The notes under the pieces were generated by a model. That model searched no databases. It saw only the letters and a program-made list of their open reading frames with translations, and was not told the DNA's origin. 64,000 bases of DNA from CAIKMD01 sp963803265 (GTDB taxonomy: Bacteria > Pseudomonadota > Alphaproteobacteria > ATCC43930 > CGMCC-115725), in the NCBI GenBank assembly GCA_963803265.1, contig CAWDLZ010000004.1:124001-188000 (forward strand), written 5' to 3'. Made by a program: the position numbers and the translations under genes. Of this stretch, positions 43,709 to 53,308 are shown piece after piece. Within the stretch, counting starts at the first letter, position 1. Each line of letters begins with the position of its first letter.

Positions 43709-45045
43709 TGCGGCCTTCCCGACGCCTCGGCTGGCCGGTCGTCCTGCTCGCGGTTGCGCTGGCCGGATGCGGCGGCGGCGCGCTAGCCCCGCAATCTTCG
43801 GCGCCCACCGCCGACACCGCGATGGCGCGCTATCGCTCGGTGCTCGATCGGGTGCAGTCGAGCTATGTCGATCCGGTGGGCGAGAGCCGGCTGATCGACA
43901 ACTCATTGAAGGGCATGCTCACCGGGCTCGACCCGCATTCCGACTACATGACCGACAAGGAATACCAGGAGATGCTCGACGACAGCGCCGGCGAGTTCGC
44001 CGGCATCGGCGCCGAGCTGACCCGCGACGACGATCACCCGGTCGTGATCTCGCCGATCGACGACACGCCCGCGGCGCGGGCCGGCATCCAGGCCGGCGAC
44101 GTCATTCTCCGCATCGACGGCACGATCACCGACAGCATGAGCCTCACCGACGTGGTCGATGCGCTGCGCGGCACGGTCGACACCAAGGTGGTCTTGACGA
44201 TCGGGCGCAAAAGCCAGCCGCCCTTCGACGTGACGCTGACCCGCGCCGTCATCAAGGTCGATTCGGTGAAGTCGGCATCCGAGCCCGGCGGCATCGGCTA
44301 TGTCCGGATCACCAGCTTCGGCGAGACCACGCAGCGCGAATTGGTCGCCGCGATCGGCGCCTTGAAGGCGAAGGCCGGCGGGCAACTCAAGGGCTTCGTG
44401 CTCGATCTGCGCAACAATCCGGGCGGGCTCTTGGACCAGGCCGTGCGCGTCGCCGGCGATTTCCTCGACGGCGGCGTCACGGTTTCGACCCGCGGCCGCG
44501 CGGCCGACGACAACGAGGTCTTCTCCGCGCCGCAGAGCGGCGACCGGCTGCGCGACGTGCCCGTGGTGGTGCTGATCAACGGCGCCTCGGCCTCCGCCGC
44601 CGAGATCGTCGCCGGCGCCCTGCAGGACCGCCATCGCGCCGAGCTGCTCGGCACCCGCAGCTTCGGCAAGGGCTCGGTCCAGACCATCATCCCGCTCGAG
44701 GACGGGCACGGCGCCCTGCGCCTCACCACCGCCCGCTACTACACGCCCAGCGGACGCTCGATCCAAGGCAAGGGCATCACCCCGGACCGGGTCGTCGAGC
44801 AACCGAAGGGTTCGGAGACCACCGACGCCGAGATCGAGCGCGAGGCCGATCTGCCCGGCGCGATCGGAGCCGGGCCGGAGACCGGCGCCGCCGCCGAGCC
44901 AGAGCGCGGCACCGCGCCGGCGACGATGACCGCCACCGAGACGATGCTCAAGCCCGCCGCTATCGGCACTGCCCAGGACTTCCAGCTTCAAGCCGCGCTG
45001 GTCGATCTCTCGCGGCACGAGGCGCAGCTGTCGGGCAGCCGATAA
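43708..45045 (+). CDS. S41 family C-terminal processing peptidase (CtpA-like), lipoprotein
   Basis: A 445-residue periplasmic protease. It has a lipobox LALAGC (VALAGCGGG), an N-terminal domain ending with LTGLDPHSDYMT, a PDZ domain (GIQAGDVILRIDG) and the S41 catalytic domain with Ser in NGASASAAEIVAGAL and Lys in RSFGKGSVQ. A long Glu/Ala/Pro-rich tail follows. CtpA/Prc proteins trim the C-termini of periplasmic or cell-wall proteins. Its ATG overlaps the previous stop (ATGA), indicating an operon with the 2TM gene. Confidence 0.9.
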   Translation: MRPSRRLGWPVVLLAVALAGCGGGALAPQSSAPTADTAMARYRSVLDRVQSSYVDPVGESRLIDNSLKGMLTGLDPHSDYMTDKEYQEMLDDSAGEFAGIGAELTRDDDHPVVISPIDDTPAARAGIQAGDVILRIDGTITDSMSLTDVVDALRGTVDTKVVLTIGRKSQPPFDVTLTRAVIKVDSVKSASEPGGIGYVRITSFGETTQRELVAAIGALKAKAGGQLKGFVLDLRNNPGGLLDQAVRVAGDFLDGGVTVSTRGRAADDNEVFSAPQSGDRLRDVPVVVLINGASASAAEIVAGALQDRHRAELLGTRSFGKGSVQTIIPLEDGHGALRLTTARYYTPSGRSIQGKGITPDRVVEQPKGSETTDAEIEREADLPGAIGAGPETGAAAEPERGTAPATMTATETMLKPAAIGTAQDFQLQAALVDLSRHEAQLSGSR

Positions 45046-45091
45046 GCGGCCCCGATTGCAGCAAGCCGCCCCCGCTTCGCATGAGGTCGCC

Positions 45092-45565
45092 ATGATCCGC
45101 ATTCTTCGTCCGCTCGCCGTCGCGCTCGCGCTGATGCTGGCGGCCTGCGCGCAAACCTCGGTCGGCGCGCTCCACGGGCCGCTGCCCCCGTCGCCGCCGG
45201 GAACGGCGCGCCTCGTGTTCTTCCGCCCGCTCGAGATCTACGATTCGACGGCGTGGTCGGCGATCTACTTGAACGGCGTGCCCGCCGGGGAATCGCAGCC
45301 CGGCGCCGTGCTTTACCGCGACGTCGCGCCCGGGCGCTACGAGCTCACCGCCCAGACCCAGGGCTATTACCCGAACCAGTTCAAGACCGTCGATGTCCGC
45401 GCCGGCGACACGTTCTACGTCCGCATCAACACGCTCCCGAAGTCGCCGTGCACGACCAGCCCCGTTGGCGCGGCCTGCGGGGGGGAGGACACCTTCATCC
45501 TGACCCTGGTTGACCCGACGCTCGGATCTTATTACATTCAGGGGCTGCGCCTGATCCCGGGTTGA
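45092..45565 (+). CDS. DUF2846-like lipoprotein
   Basis: A 157-residue lipoprotein. The signal ends LMLAACAQ with a lipobox Cys, and the mature part shows ARLVFFRP, LNGVPAGE, YRDVAPGRYELTAQTQG and ADTFYVR-like GDTFYVRIN, the DUF2846 beta-sandwich pattern. It is 46 bases after the S41 protease gene. Function unknown; a surface or envelope role is likely. Confidence 0.78.
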   Translation: MIRILRPLAVALALMLAACAQTSVGALHGPLPPSPPGTARLVFFRPLEIYDSTAWSAIYLNGVPAGESQPGAVLYRDVAPGRYELTAQTQGYYPNQFKTVDVRAGDTFYVRINTLPKSPCTTSPVGAACGGEDTFILTLVDPTLGSYYIQGLRLIPG

Positions 45566-45606
45566 GCCGCTTGCCGAGAGCGGACAAGAGGCGCTAAGTC
45601 AGGACC

Positions 45607-46218
45607 ATGGACGCGGCCGATCCCTCGCGCGAAAACGCCAAATTGCATGTCAGCACGCTGCTTGTCGCGGGCGAGCGGGCGCTCGTCAACGCCCTCGACG
45701 AGCTGGGCTTTCCCGAGAACGACGACCGCGTGATCGAGCATGAGGGGCGCTTCGCCTTCATTACCTGCAGCCACGATCCCGATTGCGACGACCTGTTCGC
45801 GCTGATCAGCGAGCTCGCCGCGCGCGGCGAGACCTGGGAGCTGCAATTCCGCATCGACACCGGCGAGGGCCGCGCCATCTTCCAGCGCTTTTCCCGCCAC
45901 CAGCCGGTCCAGGCGATCGACGCGCCGGTCCCGCCCGAGCCCGCGCCCTCGGTCAGCGATCTGCCGGTTCTCGATCTCGACAGCGACAAGGGCAAGGCGC
46001 AGCTCAAGAAGGCCTTGACCCGGGTCGATCCCGCCGAGGTCTATGTCAGCCTGGGCTCGACCGCGACCGGGCGCGCGACCGCCGTGGTGCTGCGCCGCAA
46101 TCCGCGCGGCGGCATCGCCTATGCCGAGGGCGCCGACGAGGCGAGCCTTCGGGCTACCATCCGCGAGATATTGCCGACCGTCATGTTCTCGGTGGCGATG
46201 AACCCGCCCCCGGTTTAG
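45607..46218 (+). CDS. Hypothetical protein
   Basis: A 203-residue hydrophilic protein. Two halves with a Pro-rich linker (APVPPEPAPSVSDLP) are visible: the first has FAFITCSHDPDCDDLFALI, the second DKGKAQLKKALTRVDPAEVY. No known motif is recognised. It lies in a rightward run between the lipoprotein and acyltransferase genes. Confidence 0.6.
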   Translation: MDAADPSRENAKLHVSTLLVAGERALVNALDELGFPENDDRVIEHEGRFAFITCSHDPDCDDLFALISELAARGETWELQFRIDTGEGRAIFQRFSRHQPVQAIDAPVPPEPAPSVSDLPVLDLDSDKGKAQLKKALTRVDPAEVYVSLGSTATGRATAVVLRRNPRGGIAYAEGADEASLRATIREILPTVMFSVAMNPPPV

Positions 46219-46230
46219 CCGGCAGCCCCA

Positions 46231-47334
46231 ATGAAGCGGCGGAATAATTTCGACGCGCTTCGCCTCCTGGCCGCGCTCGCGGTCATCTTCTCGCACTCGT
46301 TCCTGATCAGCCAGGGCAGCGGGGCGAAATATCCCTTGAATCTGGCGACCGGCAATCAAGCCATGCTCGGGCTCGCCGCCGTCTTCGTCTTCTTCGCGAT
46401 CAGCGGCTTTCTCGTCACCCAAAGCTTCGAGCAGACGCGCGATCCGTTGCGCTATCTGGCGAAGCGCGCCTTGCGCATCTTTCCCGCCTTTGTCGTGGTG
46501 CTGGTGCTGACCGCCTTCGTCCTCGCACCCGTCGTCACGACCCTGCCGCTGGCCCAGTATCTGCGGCGCCCCGAGCCCTACCACTACGTGCTCGGCAACG
46601 CGATCTTCAGCCTGAACGTGCACGAGCTTCCGGGCGTGATGTTCGTCGACAATCCGGTCGGGCTCGAAGTCAACGGCGCGCTGTGGTCATTGGGCTACGA
46701 GTTCGACATGTACTTGATGGTGATGGCGCTGGGGATGCTGCGCCTCCTCGACCTGCGCGTCTGCGTCGCGCTCCTCGCGTTGGGGCTCGCCTCGATCCAT
46801 TTCGACGCGCTCGGCTTCCTCGGCGGCTGGGGCTGGATGCTCGGCTTTTTCGCCGCCGGCATGGCGCTCTACAAGCTGCGCGACACACGGATCTTCGACG
46901 GCAGGATCGCGCTCGTCGCGCTCGCCGGGCTCGTCGCCAGCGCCCCGCTCGGGCAGTTCATCCTGCTGTTCCCGATTTTCGGCTGCTATCTCGCCCTCTA
47001 CCTCGCGCTCCATCCGCGCCTCCCGGTGATTCCGGCGACGCGCTTCGGCGATCTGTCCTATGGGCTCTACATCTATGGCTGGCCGGCGCAGCAGCTGGCG
47101 ATCTGGCTGATGCACGGCCACGCCCTGTGGTGGCAGGACTTCCTGCTGGCGACGCCGATCGCGGCGGGATGCGCGTTCCTGTCCTGGCACCTCATCGAGA
47201 AGCACGCCCTGCGCTTGAAGCCGGGCAACGGGGCTTGGCAAGGCCCCGTCATTGACCTATGGCGCAGACCATGGCCGCAGAAATCCCCTTCCGCCGTGAC
47301 TTTGCCTTCGAATACGGCAGGCCTGAACGGCTGA
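46231..47334 (+). CDS. Acyltransferase family 3 membrane protein
   Basis: A 367-residue protein with about ten transmembrane helices. FDALRLLAALAVIFSHSFLI contains the family's essential R/H motif, followed by FFAISGFLVTQSF and LRYLAKRALRIFPAF. Such proteins O-acylate surface carbohydrates at the inner membrane. The last 76 bases overlap the next gene in another frame, so the C-terminal soluble tail beyond about residue 345 is in doubt. Confidence 0.87.
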   Translation: MKRRNNFDALRLLAALAVIFSHSFLISQGSGAKYPLNLATGNQAMLGLAAVFVFFAISGFLVTQSFEQTRDPLRYLAKRALRIFPAFVVVLVLTAFVLAPVVTTLPLAQYLRRPEPYHYVLGNAIFSLNVHELPGVMFVDNPVGLEVNGALWSLGYEFDMYLMVMALGMLRLLDLRVCVALLALGLASIHFDALGFLGGWGWMLGFFAAGMALYKLRDTRIFDGRIALVALAGLVASAPLGQFILLFPIFGCYLALYLALHPRLPVIPATRFGDLSYGLYIYGWPAQQLAIWLMHGHALWWQDFLLATPIAAGCAFLSWHLIEKHALRLKPGNGAWQGPVIDLWRRPWPQKSPSAVTLPSNTAGLNG

Positions 47335-48173
47335 GCCCGCTGATCCGTCGCGTCGTCGCGCGCAACCCGAGCCCCTTCACCTTCAAGGGCACCGGCACCT
47401 ACATCGTCGGCAATGGCCGGGTCGCGGTCATCGATCCCGGTCCCGACCTCGCCGATCACGTCGCGGCGCTGACGACGGCGCTCGCGGGGGAAACCGTGAC
47501 GCATATCCTCGTCACCCATACCCATCTCGACCATTCGCCCGCCGCGGCCGCGCTGAAGCGCGCGAGCGGCGCCAAGACCTATGGCTATGGCCCGCACGGC
47601 TCGGGCCGCCCGGACGTGCCCGGCGCCGAGGAAGGCGGCGATCGGGATTTCGTGCCCGATGTCGAGCTGCGCGAGGGCGACACGGTCGCCGGCCCGGGCT
47701 GGCATATCGCCGCGGTGGAAACGCCGGGACATACCTCGAACCATCTCTGCTTCGCGCTCGCCGAGGAACGCACGCTCTTCACCGGCGATCACGTGATGGG
47801 CTGGTCCACCAGCGTGATCGCGCCGCCCGACGGCGACATGGCGGCCTATATGCGCTCGCTCCGCAAGCTCTTGCGGCGCGACGACGCGATTTATTGGCCG
47901 ACGCACGGGCCGGCGATCCCGGCGCCGAAGCCCTTTGTCGAGGCCTTCATCGCCCACCGGCTCGAGCGCGAGGCCGAGATCGTCGCCGCCCTGGCCGCCG
48001 GCGCCGACAGCATCCCGACGATCGTGGCGCGCATCTATGTCGGCCTCGATCCGCGCCTCGACGCCGCCGCCGGCCGCTCGGTCCTCGCCCATTTGATCGA
48101 GCTGGTCGAGGAGCGCCGCGTCCACTGCGATCGCCCGCCGACGGCGTCGGCGGGCTACCGGCTCGCGCCCTAA
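47259..48173 (+). CDS. MBL-fold metallo-hydrolase (LACTB2-like)
   Basis: A 304-residue metallo-beta-lactamase fold protein. Metal ligands are in THTHLDHSPAAAAL, HIAAVETPGHTSNHLCF and LFTGDHVMGW, with a final His in YWPTHGPAI, matching the LACTB2/YflN group (often RNA or small-ester hydrolases). The C-terminal winged-helix-like piece (SIPTIVARIYVGLD) is typical of LACTB2. It overlaps the acyltransferase by 76 bases; an ATG at 47271 would reduce this. Confidence 0.87.
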   Translation: MAQTMAAEIPFRRDFAFEYGRPERLSPLIRRVVARNPSPFTFKGTGTYIVGNGRVAVIDPGPDLADHVAALTTALAGETVTHILVTHTHLDHSPAAAALKRASGAKTYGYGPHGSGRPDVPGAEEGGDRDFVPDVELREGDTVAGPGWHIAAVETPGHTSNHLCFALAEERTLFTGDHVMGWSTSVIAPPDGDMAAYMRSLRKLLRRDDAIYWPTHGPAIPAPKPFVEAFIAHRLEREAEIVAALAAGADSIPTIVARIYVGLDPRLDAAAGRSVLAHLIELVEERRVHCDRPPTASAGYRLAP

Positions 48174-48215
48174 AGCTGTGTCGTTTTAGAGCGACGCGCT
48201 CCCTCCGCTCCCTGC

Positions 48216-48240
48216 CCTCTCCTCACAGTGGCAGGAGAGG
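48216..48240. repeat. Hairpin-forming palindrome (REP-like)
   Basis: CCTCTCCT (48216-48223) pairs with AGGAGAGG (48233-48240) across a 9-base loop, between convergent genes. No T-run follows, so it may be a bidirectional mRNA-end structure or an intergenic repeat rather than a strong terminator. Confidence 0.55.
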
Positions 48241-48292
48241 CGAGCATCGCGAGCGGGTGAGAAGCGCTGGTTCGATCGGGACCGATTTCGCC

Positions 48293-48571
48293 CTACCCCG
48301 CTTGCGGCGGCAAGCTGCAGCCCGCCGGATTGTCGATCGGCACGCCGTGGCGCCACATGCAGCATTCCATGGCGCGCTTGCGCTCGGGCACGGGAACGGG
48401 ATTGGCCGCCATCTCGCTGTCGCAGGCGGCGAGCTGCCAGCCATATTGATTGCCGAAATCGAAGATGCCGCCATAGCGGTTGCCGTATTGATCGCTGGCC
48501 GCGAACAGCCCGCAGCCTGAGAGGAGCAGCGCGGCGGCGAGCGCGATGAAGCGAGGCTTGATCGTCACCAT
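48293..48571 (-). CDS. Small lipoprotein, hypothetical
   Basis: A 92-residue protein with a lipobox (LLLSGCGLF) after a basic start (MVTIKPRFIALAAA), placed by GAGGAGG before ATG 48571. The mature part has repeated Tyr/Gly (YGNRYGGIFDFGNQYGW) and a Cys pair (MECCMW). No known family. It follows the cupin gene by 11 bases. Confidence 0.7.
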   Translation of the reverse strand: MVTIKPRFIALAAALLLSGCGLFAASDQYGNRYGGIFDFGNQYGWQLAACDSEMAANPVPVPERKRAMECCMWRHGVPIDNPAGCSLPPQAG

Positions 48572-48582
48572 GGCCTCCTCGA

Positions 48583-49134
48583 TCACACCAGCGGGTCGGC
48601 GCCGTCGATGAGCACGAAGCAGATGCGGCAGGCTTCCTTGCCGCGATTGACCCAAGCGTGGTTGGTCGCCTGCTGCACCAGGATGTCGCCGGTCTTGCAA
48701 TGGACCTCGCTGTCGTCGAGCAGCATGTCGATCTCGCCCGCGAGGATGATCGCGTAGTCGATCGTGCGGGTCCGGTGCATCGAGGGATGACGCGGCGGGC
48801 GCACGCCCTTCGGGGCATGGTGCTCGGGGCCGAGCATCTTCGAGAGGGTATCGTTGGGGAGCTTCGCCATCTCCGGGGTTTCGGGCGGAATGTCGAGGAT
48901 GCGGATGATCGAGCCGCCGGCAGGTGGCGCGATGCCAACCTCGATGGCGCCGCGATCCGTGTTGCCCCTCATGTCGGCGGGCGATTTGTCGGTCACCCAG
49001 ATGCGCTGCTGCAGCATGCCCGGGCCGCGGCTGTTCTTGTAAGGCGTCACGTCGTCAATGATCACGATGGCTTTCCCGGTCGCATCGTGCCCGGTGACGA
49101 TGCGGCGGGTCGGACTGTAAGGGGCGATACCCAT
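48583..49134 (-). CDS. Cupin domain protein
   Basis: A 183-residue protein whose C-terminal half is a cupin beta-barrel: HRTRTIDYAIILAGEIDMLLD, then GDILVQQATNHAWVNRG with the second His. AGGAGGA precedes ATG 49134, which is preferred to an ATG nine codons upstream. Such proteins may bind a small ligand or metal; substrate unknown. It is the first gene of the small leftward unit with the lipoprotein. Confidence 0.8.
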   Translation of the reverse strand: MGIAPYSPTRRIVTGHDATGKAIVIIDDVTPYKNSRGPGMLQQRIWVTDKSPADMRGNTDRGAIEVGIAPPAGGSIIRILDIPPETPEMAKLPNDTLSKMLGPEHHAPKGVRPPRHPSMHRTRTIDYAIILAGEIDMLLDDSEVHCKTGDILVQQATNHAWVNRGKEACRICFVLIDGADPLV

Positions 49135-49235
49135 TTCTTCGTTCCTCCTCTGCTGCGGCAACCGGAGCCCGTTGCCTTGGTCGATCCAACCTCGTTGACC
49201 GCACCAGCCTTGTCAAGGCGAGCGAGCTTCTGGCG

Positions 49236-50798
49236 TCACGAGCGCCGCGAGCGCGGATGCCGGTCGATCAGATTGATCGCCCGCCGCGCGGAAAGAATCG
49301 CGCCCTCCTGCCAAGCGCCGATGTGACTGAGATGCTCGCCCGCGAAGTAGAAGGGACCGTCGGGCTCGTTGAGCAAGGCGTATTCGCCGTCCTGATCGGG
49401 CCGGAAGCGCGCCGCGATCCCGAGACTATAGCGAACCTTCGACCAGGCAATCGCCATCGGCCTCTCCAACTCGCGGCCTTGGCCGGGATGCAATTCCTCG
49501 ATCGCCGCCCGCGACAGCGCGAATTGCTCGGGCAAGGCTCGCGACGCCAATTCGTCGGCTCCGTCGCGAGCGGTGTAGGCGCCGAGCAGAATTCCCTTCG
49601 CCGAGAAAAATCGGTCGCTCGGGTACCACACCATGCTGGTCGGGCCCTTGACCCAGGAAATTCCGCCATAGATGCGATTTTCGGTCTCCCAGAACCGGCG
49701 CGCCTGCCACGCGATCTTGACGGCATTGCCGTATTCGATGGCGGCGATCGCGGCGCGATAAGGCGCCGAGAAATCCGCTTTGATATGCGACAACACCTTG
49801 AGCGGGATCGTCACCAGGCAATAGGCCGCCTCGACCCTTCGCGGCTTTCGCAGCTTTCGGTCGAGATAGGTGACCGAGACCCCGTGCGCTTCGCGCCGGA
49901 TCGCGGTGACTTCGGCGGCGAGGCGGATGACCGCGCCGAGCCTGCGCGCGAAAGCCATCGGGATGCTGTCCATGCCGCCGACCGGCTGGAACATGGTCGC
50001 TTGAAAGTCGAAATCTTCCTCGAACAGCATCCCCGCCCACATATCCTCGTCGAGCAGCAGATCGAGAGGAATCGGCGCGCGCGTCACGCCCACTTCGCCG
50101 GCCGGACCCGGCAGGGTCCGGTAGCCGGATCGCTGCGATCCCTTGTAGAGGAGGTCGGGCGTGAGATCGCCATATTGCCGGAGAAAGGCAAGCATCCGCT
50201 CCTTGTCGGCCGCGCTGAATTCCTGGTCGAGCGCGCCGCGATCGATCGCCTTGCCCAGCAGTTCCGAAATCTCGCCGCGCGCATCGTTGATGGCTTGGCG
50301 CATCTCGATGGGCTTGCCGCCATTCGCTCGCGGGTTAGCCAGCAACGCGCTGCGATTGGTATTGACCTCGACCTCGAGCGCGACCCCCAATTCATGACAA
50401 TAGCCCAGCACCGCCTGATGATGGCTCGGCAGCCGCGCCGGGCCGGCGTTCCAATAAAGGCCGGGATCGAACTCGCAAATCTGCCGCGTGCCGTCGGTCA
50501 TCGCGAGCGTGGCGTGTCGCCGGATGGTCCAGTTGCGGCCGCCGACGCGCTCGCGAGCCTCGAGGACGACGCAATCGTAGCCCGCCTTGCCCAACTCATA
50601 GGCGGCGCTGAGGCCGGCAACGCCGGCGCCAAGAATGACGATCTTGGTGCCATGCGCGGCGTTCCTTTCGAGCGCCACAGGCTCGGCCGAGGCCGCCGCG
50701 GTCAAGAGGCCCATCGCCTGCATGGTCAGGTAGGCCGCGCGATAGCCGCCGACCGCCGCGACCTTGCGTAAAAAGTCCCGCCTCGTGCCCCTCGTCAT
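49236..50798 (-). CDS. Flavin-containing amine oxidase, Tat-exported
   Basis: A 520-residue FAD enzyme. MTRGTRRDFLRKVAAVGG is a twin-arginine signal. The dinucleotide fold is KIVILGAGVAGLSAAYELGKAG, then EARERVGGRNWTIRR. Near the C-terminus is FAGEHLSHIGAWQEGAILSA, typical of monoamine oxidases and L-amino-acid oxidases, the latter often made as periplasmic enzymes. It oxidises an amine to an imine with release of peroxide; substrate unknown. It is monocistronic and divergent from the BNR-repeat gene. Confidence 0.87.
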   Translation of the reverse strand: MTRGTRRDFLRKVAAVGGYRAAYLTMQAMGLLTAAASAEPVALERNAAHGTKIVILGAGVAGLSAAYELGKAGYDCVVLEARERVGGRNWTIRRHATLAMTDGTRQICEFDPGLYWNAGPARLPSHHQAVLGYCHELGVALEVEVNTNRSALLANPRANGGKPIEMRQAINDARGEISELLGKAIDRGALDQEFSAADKERMLAFLRQYGDLTPDLLYKGSQRSGYRTLPGPAGEVGVTRAPIPLDLLLDEDMWAGMLFEEDFDFQATMFQPVGGMDSIPMAFARRLGAVIRLAAEVTAIRREAHGVSVTYLDRKLRKPRRVEAAYCLVTIPLKVLSHIKADFSAPYRAAIAAIEYGNAVKIAWQARRFWETENRIYGGISWVKGPTSMVWYPSDRFFSAKGILLGAYTARDGADELASRALPEQFALSRAAIEELHPGQGRELERPMAIAWSKVRYSLGIAARFRPDQDGEYALLNEPDGPFYFAGEHLSHIGAWQEGAILSARRAINLIDRHPRSRRS

Positions 50799-50946
50799 GC
50801 TTGCCCTCGGATGAACGGGAACCGCCGTCCACGGTAGCATTGGCGCGTCCCGGTTCCTACGCCGCACAATCTTTTCGCGGCGCTTGACCGCGAAGCGCCC
50901 GCGATGTCTTCTGATAGCGGGGAAACGTCGCAAGAGGAGGCGGAGC

Positions 50947-51996
50947 ATGAGCGCATCCTATGTCTATGCCGGCGCCGGGATGTGGCGCGGCGGCAGCGTC
51001 TCGGGCGCGTTTCGCCTCGAGCTCGGCGCGGATCGCTTCGAGCCGCTCAAGACCGGGCTGCCCGATCCAGCGAGCGTTCATTGCATCACCGTCCACCCGC
51101 AGAATCCCGAGCTCGTCTTCATCGGCACGCAGGACGGACCCTTCGTCAGCGCCGATCGCGGCGACCACTGGCATCGTCCGGATTTTCCGGAACCCGGCAT
51201 GCCGATCTGGTCGATCCTCGTCCACCCGAGCGAGCCGCGCAGGATCTACGCCGGAGCGGCGCCGGTCGCGATCTTTCTCAGCGAGGATGGCGGCGAAGAG
51301 TGGCGGCTGCTGTCGCGCCCGGAGCTGCCCGAGCGCGCGCCGATGCCGTTTGCCTGCCGGGTGATGCGGCTCGCGATCGACCCCGCGGCCCCGCGCGATA
51401 TCTTCGCCACGATCGAGGTCAACGGCGTGATGCGCAGCCACGACGGCGGCGAAAGCTGGGTCGATTGCAACCGCGGCCTCGTGCAGCTCGCCGAGCAGCC
51501 GCGCCTCAAGAGCAATCTCGTTTCCGGCGCCGATGCCGAAGGAATGCTCGACGGTCACGCGATCTGCGTCAGTCCAGCCGATCCCGGCGCGGTGTTCCTG
51601 GCCTGCCGCATGGGCTTGTTCCGCAGCGGCGACGGCGGCGATACCTGGCAGGACATCGGGGTCGGGCGGTTCTCGCCCCTGACCTATGCGCGCGACATCA
51701 GGCCCGCGCCGCAGGATCCGCGCACGCTCTATGCCTGCCTCAGCGTCCACGCCACCGGCGATACCGGCTCGCTCGCCAAGAGCAGCGATCTCGGCCGCAG
51801 CTGGCGGCGCTTCGATCACGGCGTGAATCTGACCGCGACGATGATGAATTTGGCGGTGCATCAACGCGACCCCGAACAGGTTTACGGCGTCGCGCGCAAG
51901 GGCCAGGTGATCGGGACCCAGGACGGCGGCAAGACCTGGCACGAATACCGGCTGCCGGCGGGCTGCGAGGATGTTTACGCCGTCGCTTGCGCCTGA
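50947..51996 (+). CDS. BNR/Asp-box repeat beta-propeller protein
   Basis: A 349-residue cytoplasmic-looking propeller. Asp boxes (S/T-x-D-x-G-x-x-W) occur six times: SADRGDHW, SEDGGEEW, SHDGGESW, SGDGGDTW, SSDLGRSW and TQDGGKTW. It resembles the sialidase/VPS10-like or photosystem-stability-factor (Ycf48) type of propeller, but no catalytic Arg triad is evident. The start is fixed by a good RBS (GAGGAGGCGGAGC) before 50947. Probably binds rather than hydrolyses. It is followed by a binding-protein gene 43 bases on. Confidence 0.8.
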   Translation: MSASYVYAGAGMWRGGSVSGAFRLELGADRFEPLKTGLPDPASVHCITVHPQNPELVFIGTQDGPFVSADRGDHWHRPDFPEPGMPIWSILVHPSEPRRIYAGAAPVAIFLSEDGGEEWRLLSRPELPERAPMPFACRVMRLAIDPAAPRDIFATIEVNGVMRSHDGGESWVDCNRGLVQLAEQPRLKSNLVSGADAEGMLDGHAICVSPADPGAVFLACRMGLFRSGDGGDTWQDIGVGRFSPLTYARDIRPAPQDPRTLYACLSVHATGDTGSLAKSSDLGRSWRRFDHGVNLTATMMNLAVHQRDPEQVYGVARKGQVIGTQDGGKTWHEYRLPAGCEDVYAVACA

Positions 51997-52039
51997 TGCG
52001 CGCTCGCCAATCGGATAACGCTCGGGGGAGAGATCCGCT

Positions 52040-53308
52040 ATGACCAAAGGAATCGAAGTAAAGCGCCTCGGCCTGTGCTTGCGCGCGATGGCCGGCGTCG
52101 CGCTCGCCGCGCTCTTTGCCGCGCCCATGGCGCGGGCCGCCGAGCCGATCAAGATCGGCTTCGCCATGTCGGAAACCGGCGGCCTCGCCGTCTACGGCAA
52201 GGCGGCGCTGCTCACGATGCAGATCTGGGCCGAGGATGTGAACGCCAAGGGCGGCTTGCTCGGCCGCCCGGTTCAGCTGATTCACTACGACGACCAAAGC
52301 ACGCCCGCGAACGTGCCGGGCATCTATACGAAGCTCCTCGACGTCAACAAGGTCAACCTCGTGGCGGGGCCCTACGCCACCACCGAGATCGCCCCGGCCC
52401 TGCCGGTGATCATGCAGCACAACATGACCGTCATCGGCCTTCTTGGCCTCGCCGTGAACAGCGAGTTCCATTATCCGCGCTATTTCTCGATACTTCCGGC
52501 GGGACCGAACCCCAAGACCGCGTTCACCTCCGGCTTCTTCGATGTCGCCATGGCGCAGAACCCCAAGCCGAAGACCATCGCCATCGTCTCGGCCGACATC
52601 GAGTTCGCGCACAACGCCGCCGACGGCGCGCGCGCCACCGCCAAGGCCGATGGGCTCGAGGTCGTCTACGACAAGACCTATCCCGGCAACATCGCCGATT
52701 GCGGCCCGGTCATCCGGGCGGTTCAGGCGACCGACCCGGATATCGTCCTGATCGCCTCTTATGTCACCGATTCCTCGTGCCTCGTCCGCGCCGTGAACGA
52801 GGTCGGCTTCAAGCCCAAGATGATCGGCGGGGCGATGGTCGGACTGCAAGCGACCGCGATCAAGATGCAGCTCGGGCCGGCGCTCAACGGCTTCATCACT
52901 TTCGATCTGTGGCAGCCGGCCGAGACCATGATGTTTCCCGGCGTCGCCGAGGTGCTGGCCAAGTATCAGGCGCGGGCCAAGGATGCCGGCGTCGATCCGC
53001 TCGGCTATTACATGGCGCCGGTCACATACGGCGATATGCAAGTCCTGGAGCAGGCGGTCGAGGGCACCAAGAGCCTCGACCAGGACAAGCTCGCCGACTT
53101 CATGCACCGGAACACCTTCAAGACCGTGTTCGGCGACATCAAATTCGGCGCTGACGGCGAATGGGCCCGATCGCGGATGCTGATGGTGCAATTCCAGGGC
53201 ATCGCCGGCACGGATATCGGCCAATTCAGAGACCCGAAGAAAACCGTGATCCTCGATCCGGCCGCCTTCAAATCCGGCGCGGCGATCTACCCATTCGGAA
53301 ACAAATAA
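52040..53308 (+). CDS. ABC transporter substrate-binding protein, LivK/Peripla_BP_6 type
   Basis: A 422-residue protein with a Sec signal (ALAALFAAPMARAAEP) and a type I periplasmic binding fold: IKIGFAMSETGGLAVYGKA, LGRPVQLIHYDDQSTP, VNLVAGPYATTEIAPALPVI and TIAIVSADIEFAHNAADGA. The family binds branched-chain amino acids, amides, urea or aromatic acids. No permease or ATPase genes adjoin it, so it is an orphan in this window. It is probably co-transcribed with the BNR-repeat gene. Confidence 0.87.
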   Translation: MTKGIEVKRLGLCLRAMAGVALAALFAAPMARAAEPIKIGFAMSETGGLAVYGKAALLTMQIWAEDVNAKGGLLGRPVQLIHYDDQSTPANVPGIYTKLLDVNKVNLVAGPYATTEIAPALPVIMQHNMTVIGLLGLAVNSEFHYPRYFSILPAGPNPKTAFTSGFFDVAMAQNPKPKTIAIVSADIEFAHNAADGARATAKADGLEVVYDKTYPGNIADCGPVIRAVQATDPDIVLIASYVTDSSCLVRAVNEVGFKPKMIGGAMVGLQATAIKMQLGPALNGFITFDLWQPAETMMFPGVAEVLAKYQARAKDAGVDPLGYYMAPVTYGDMQVLEQAVEGTKSLDQDKLADFMHRNTFKTVFGDIKFGADGEWARSRMLMVQFQGIAGTDIGQFRDPKKTVILDPAAFKSGAAIYPFGNK

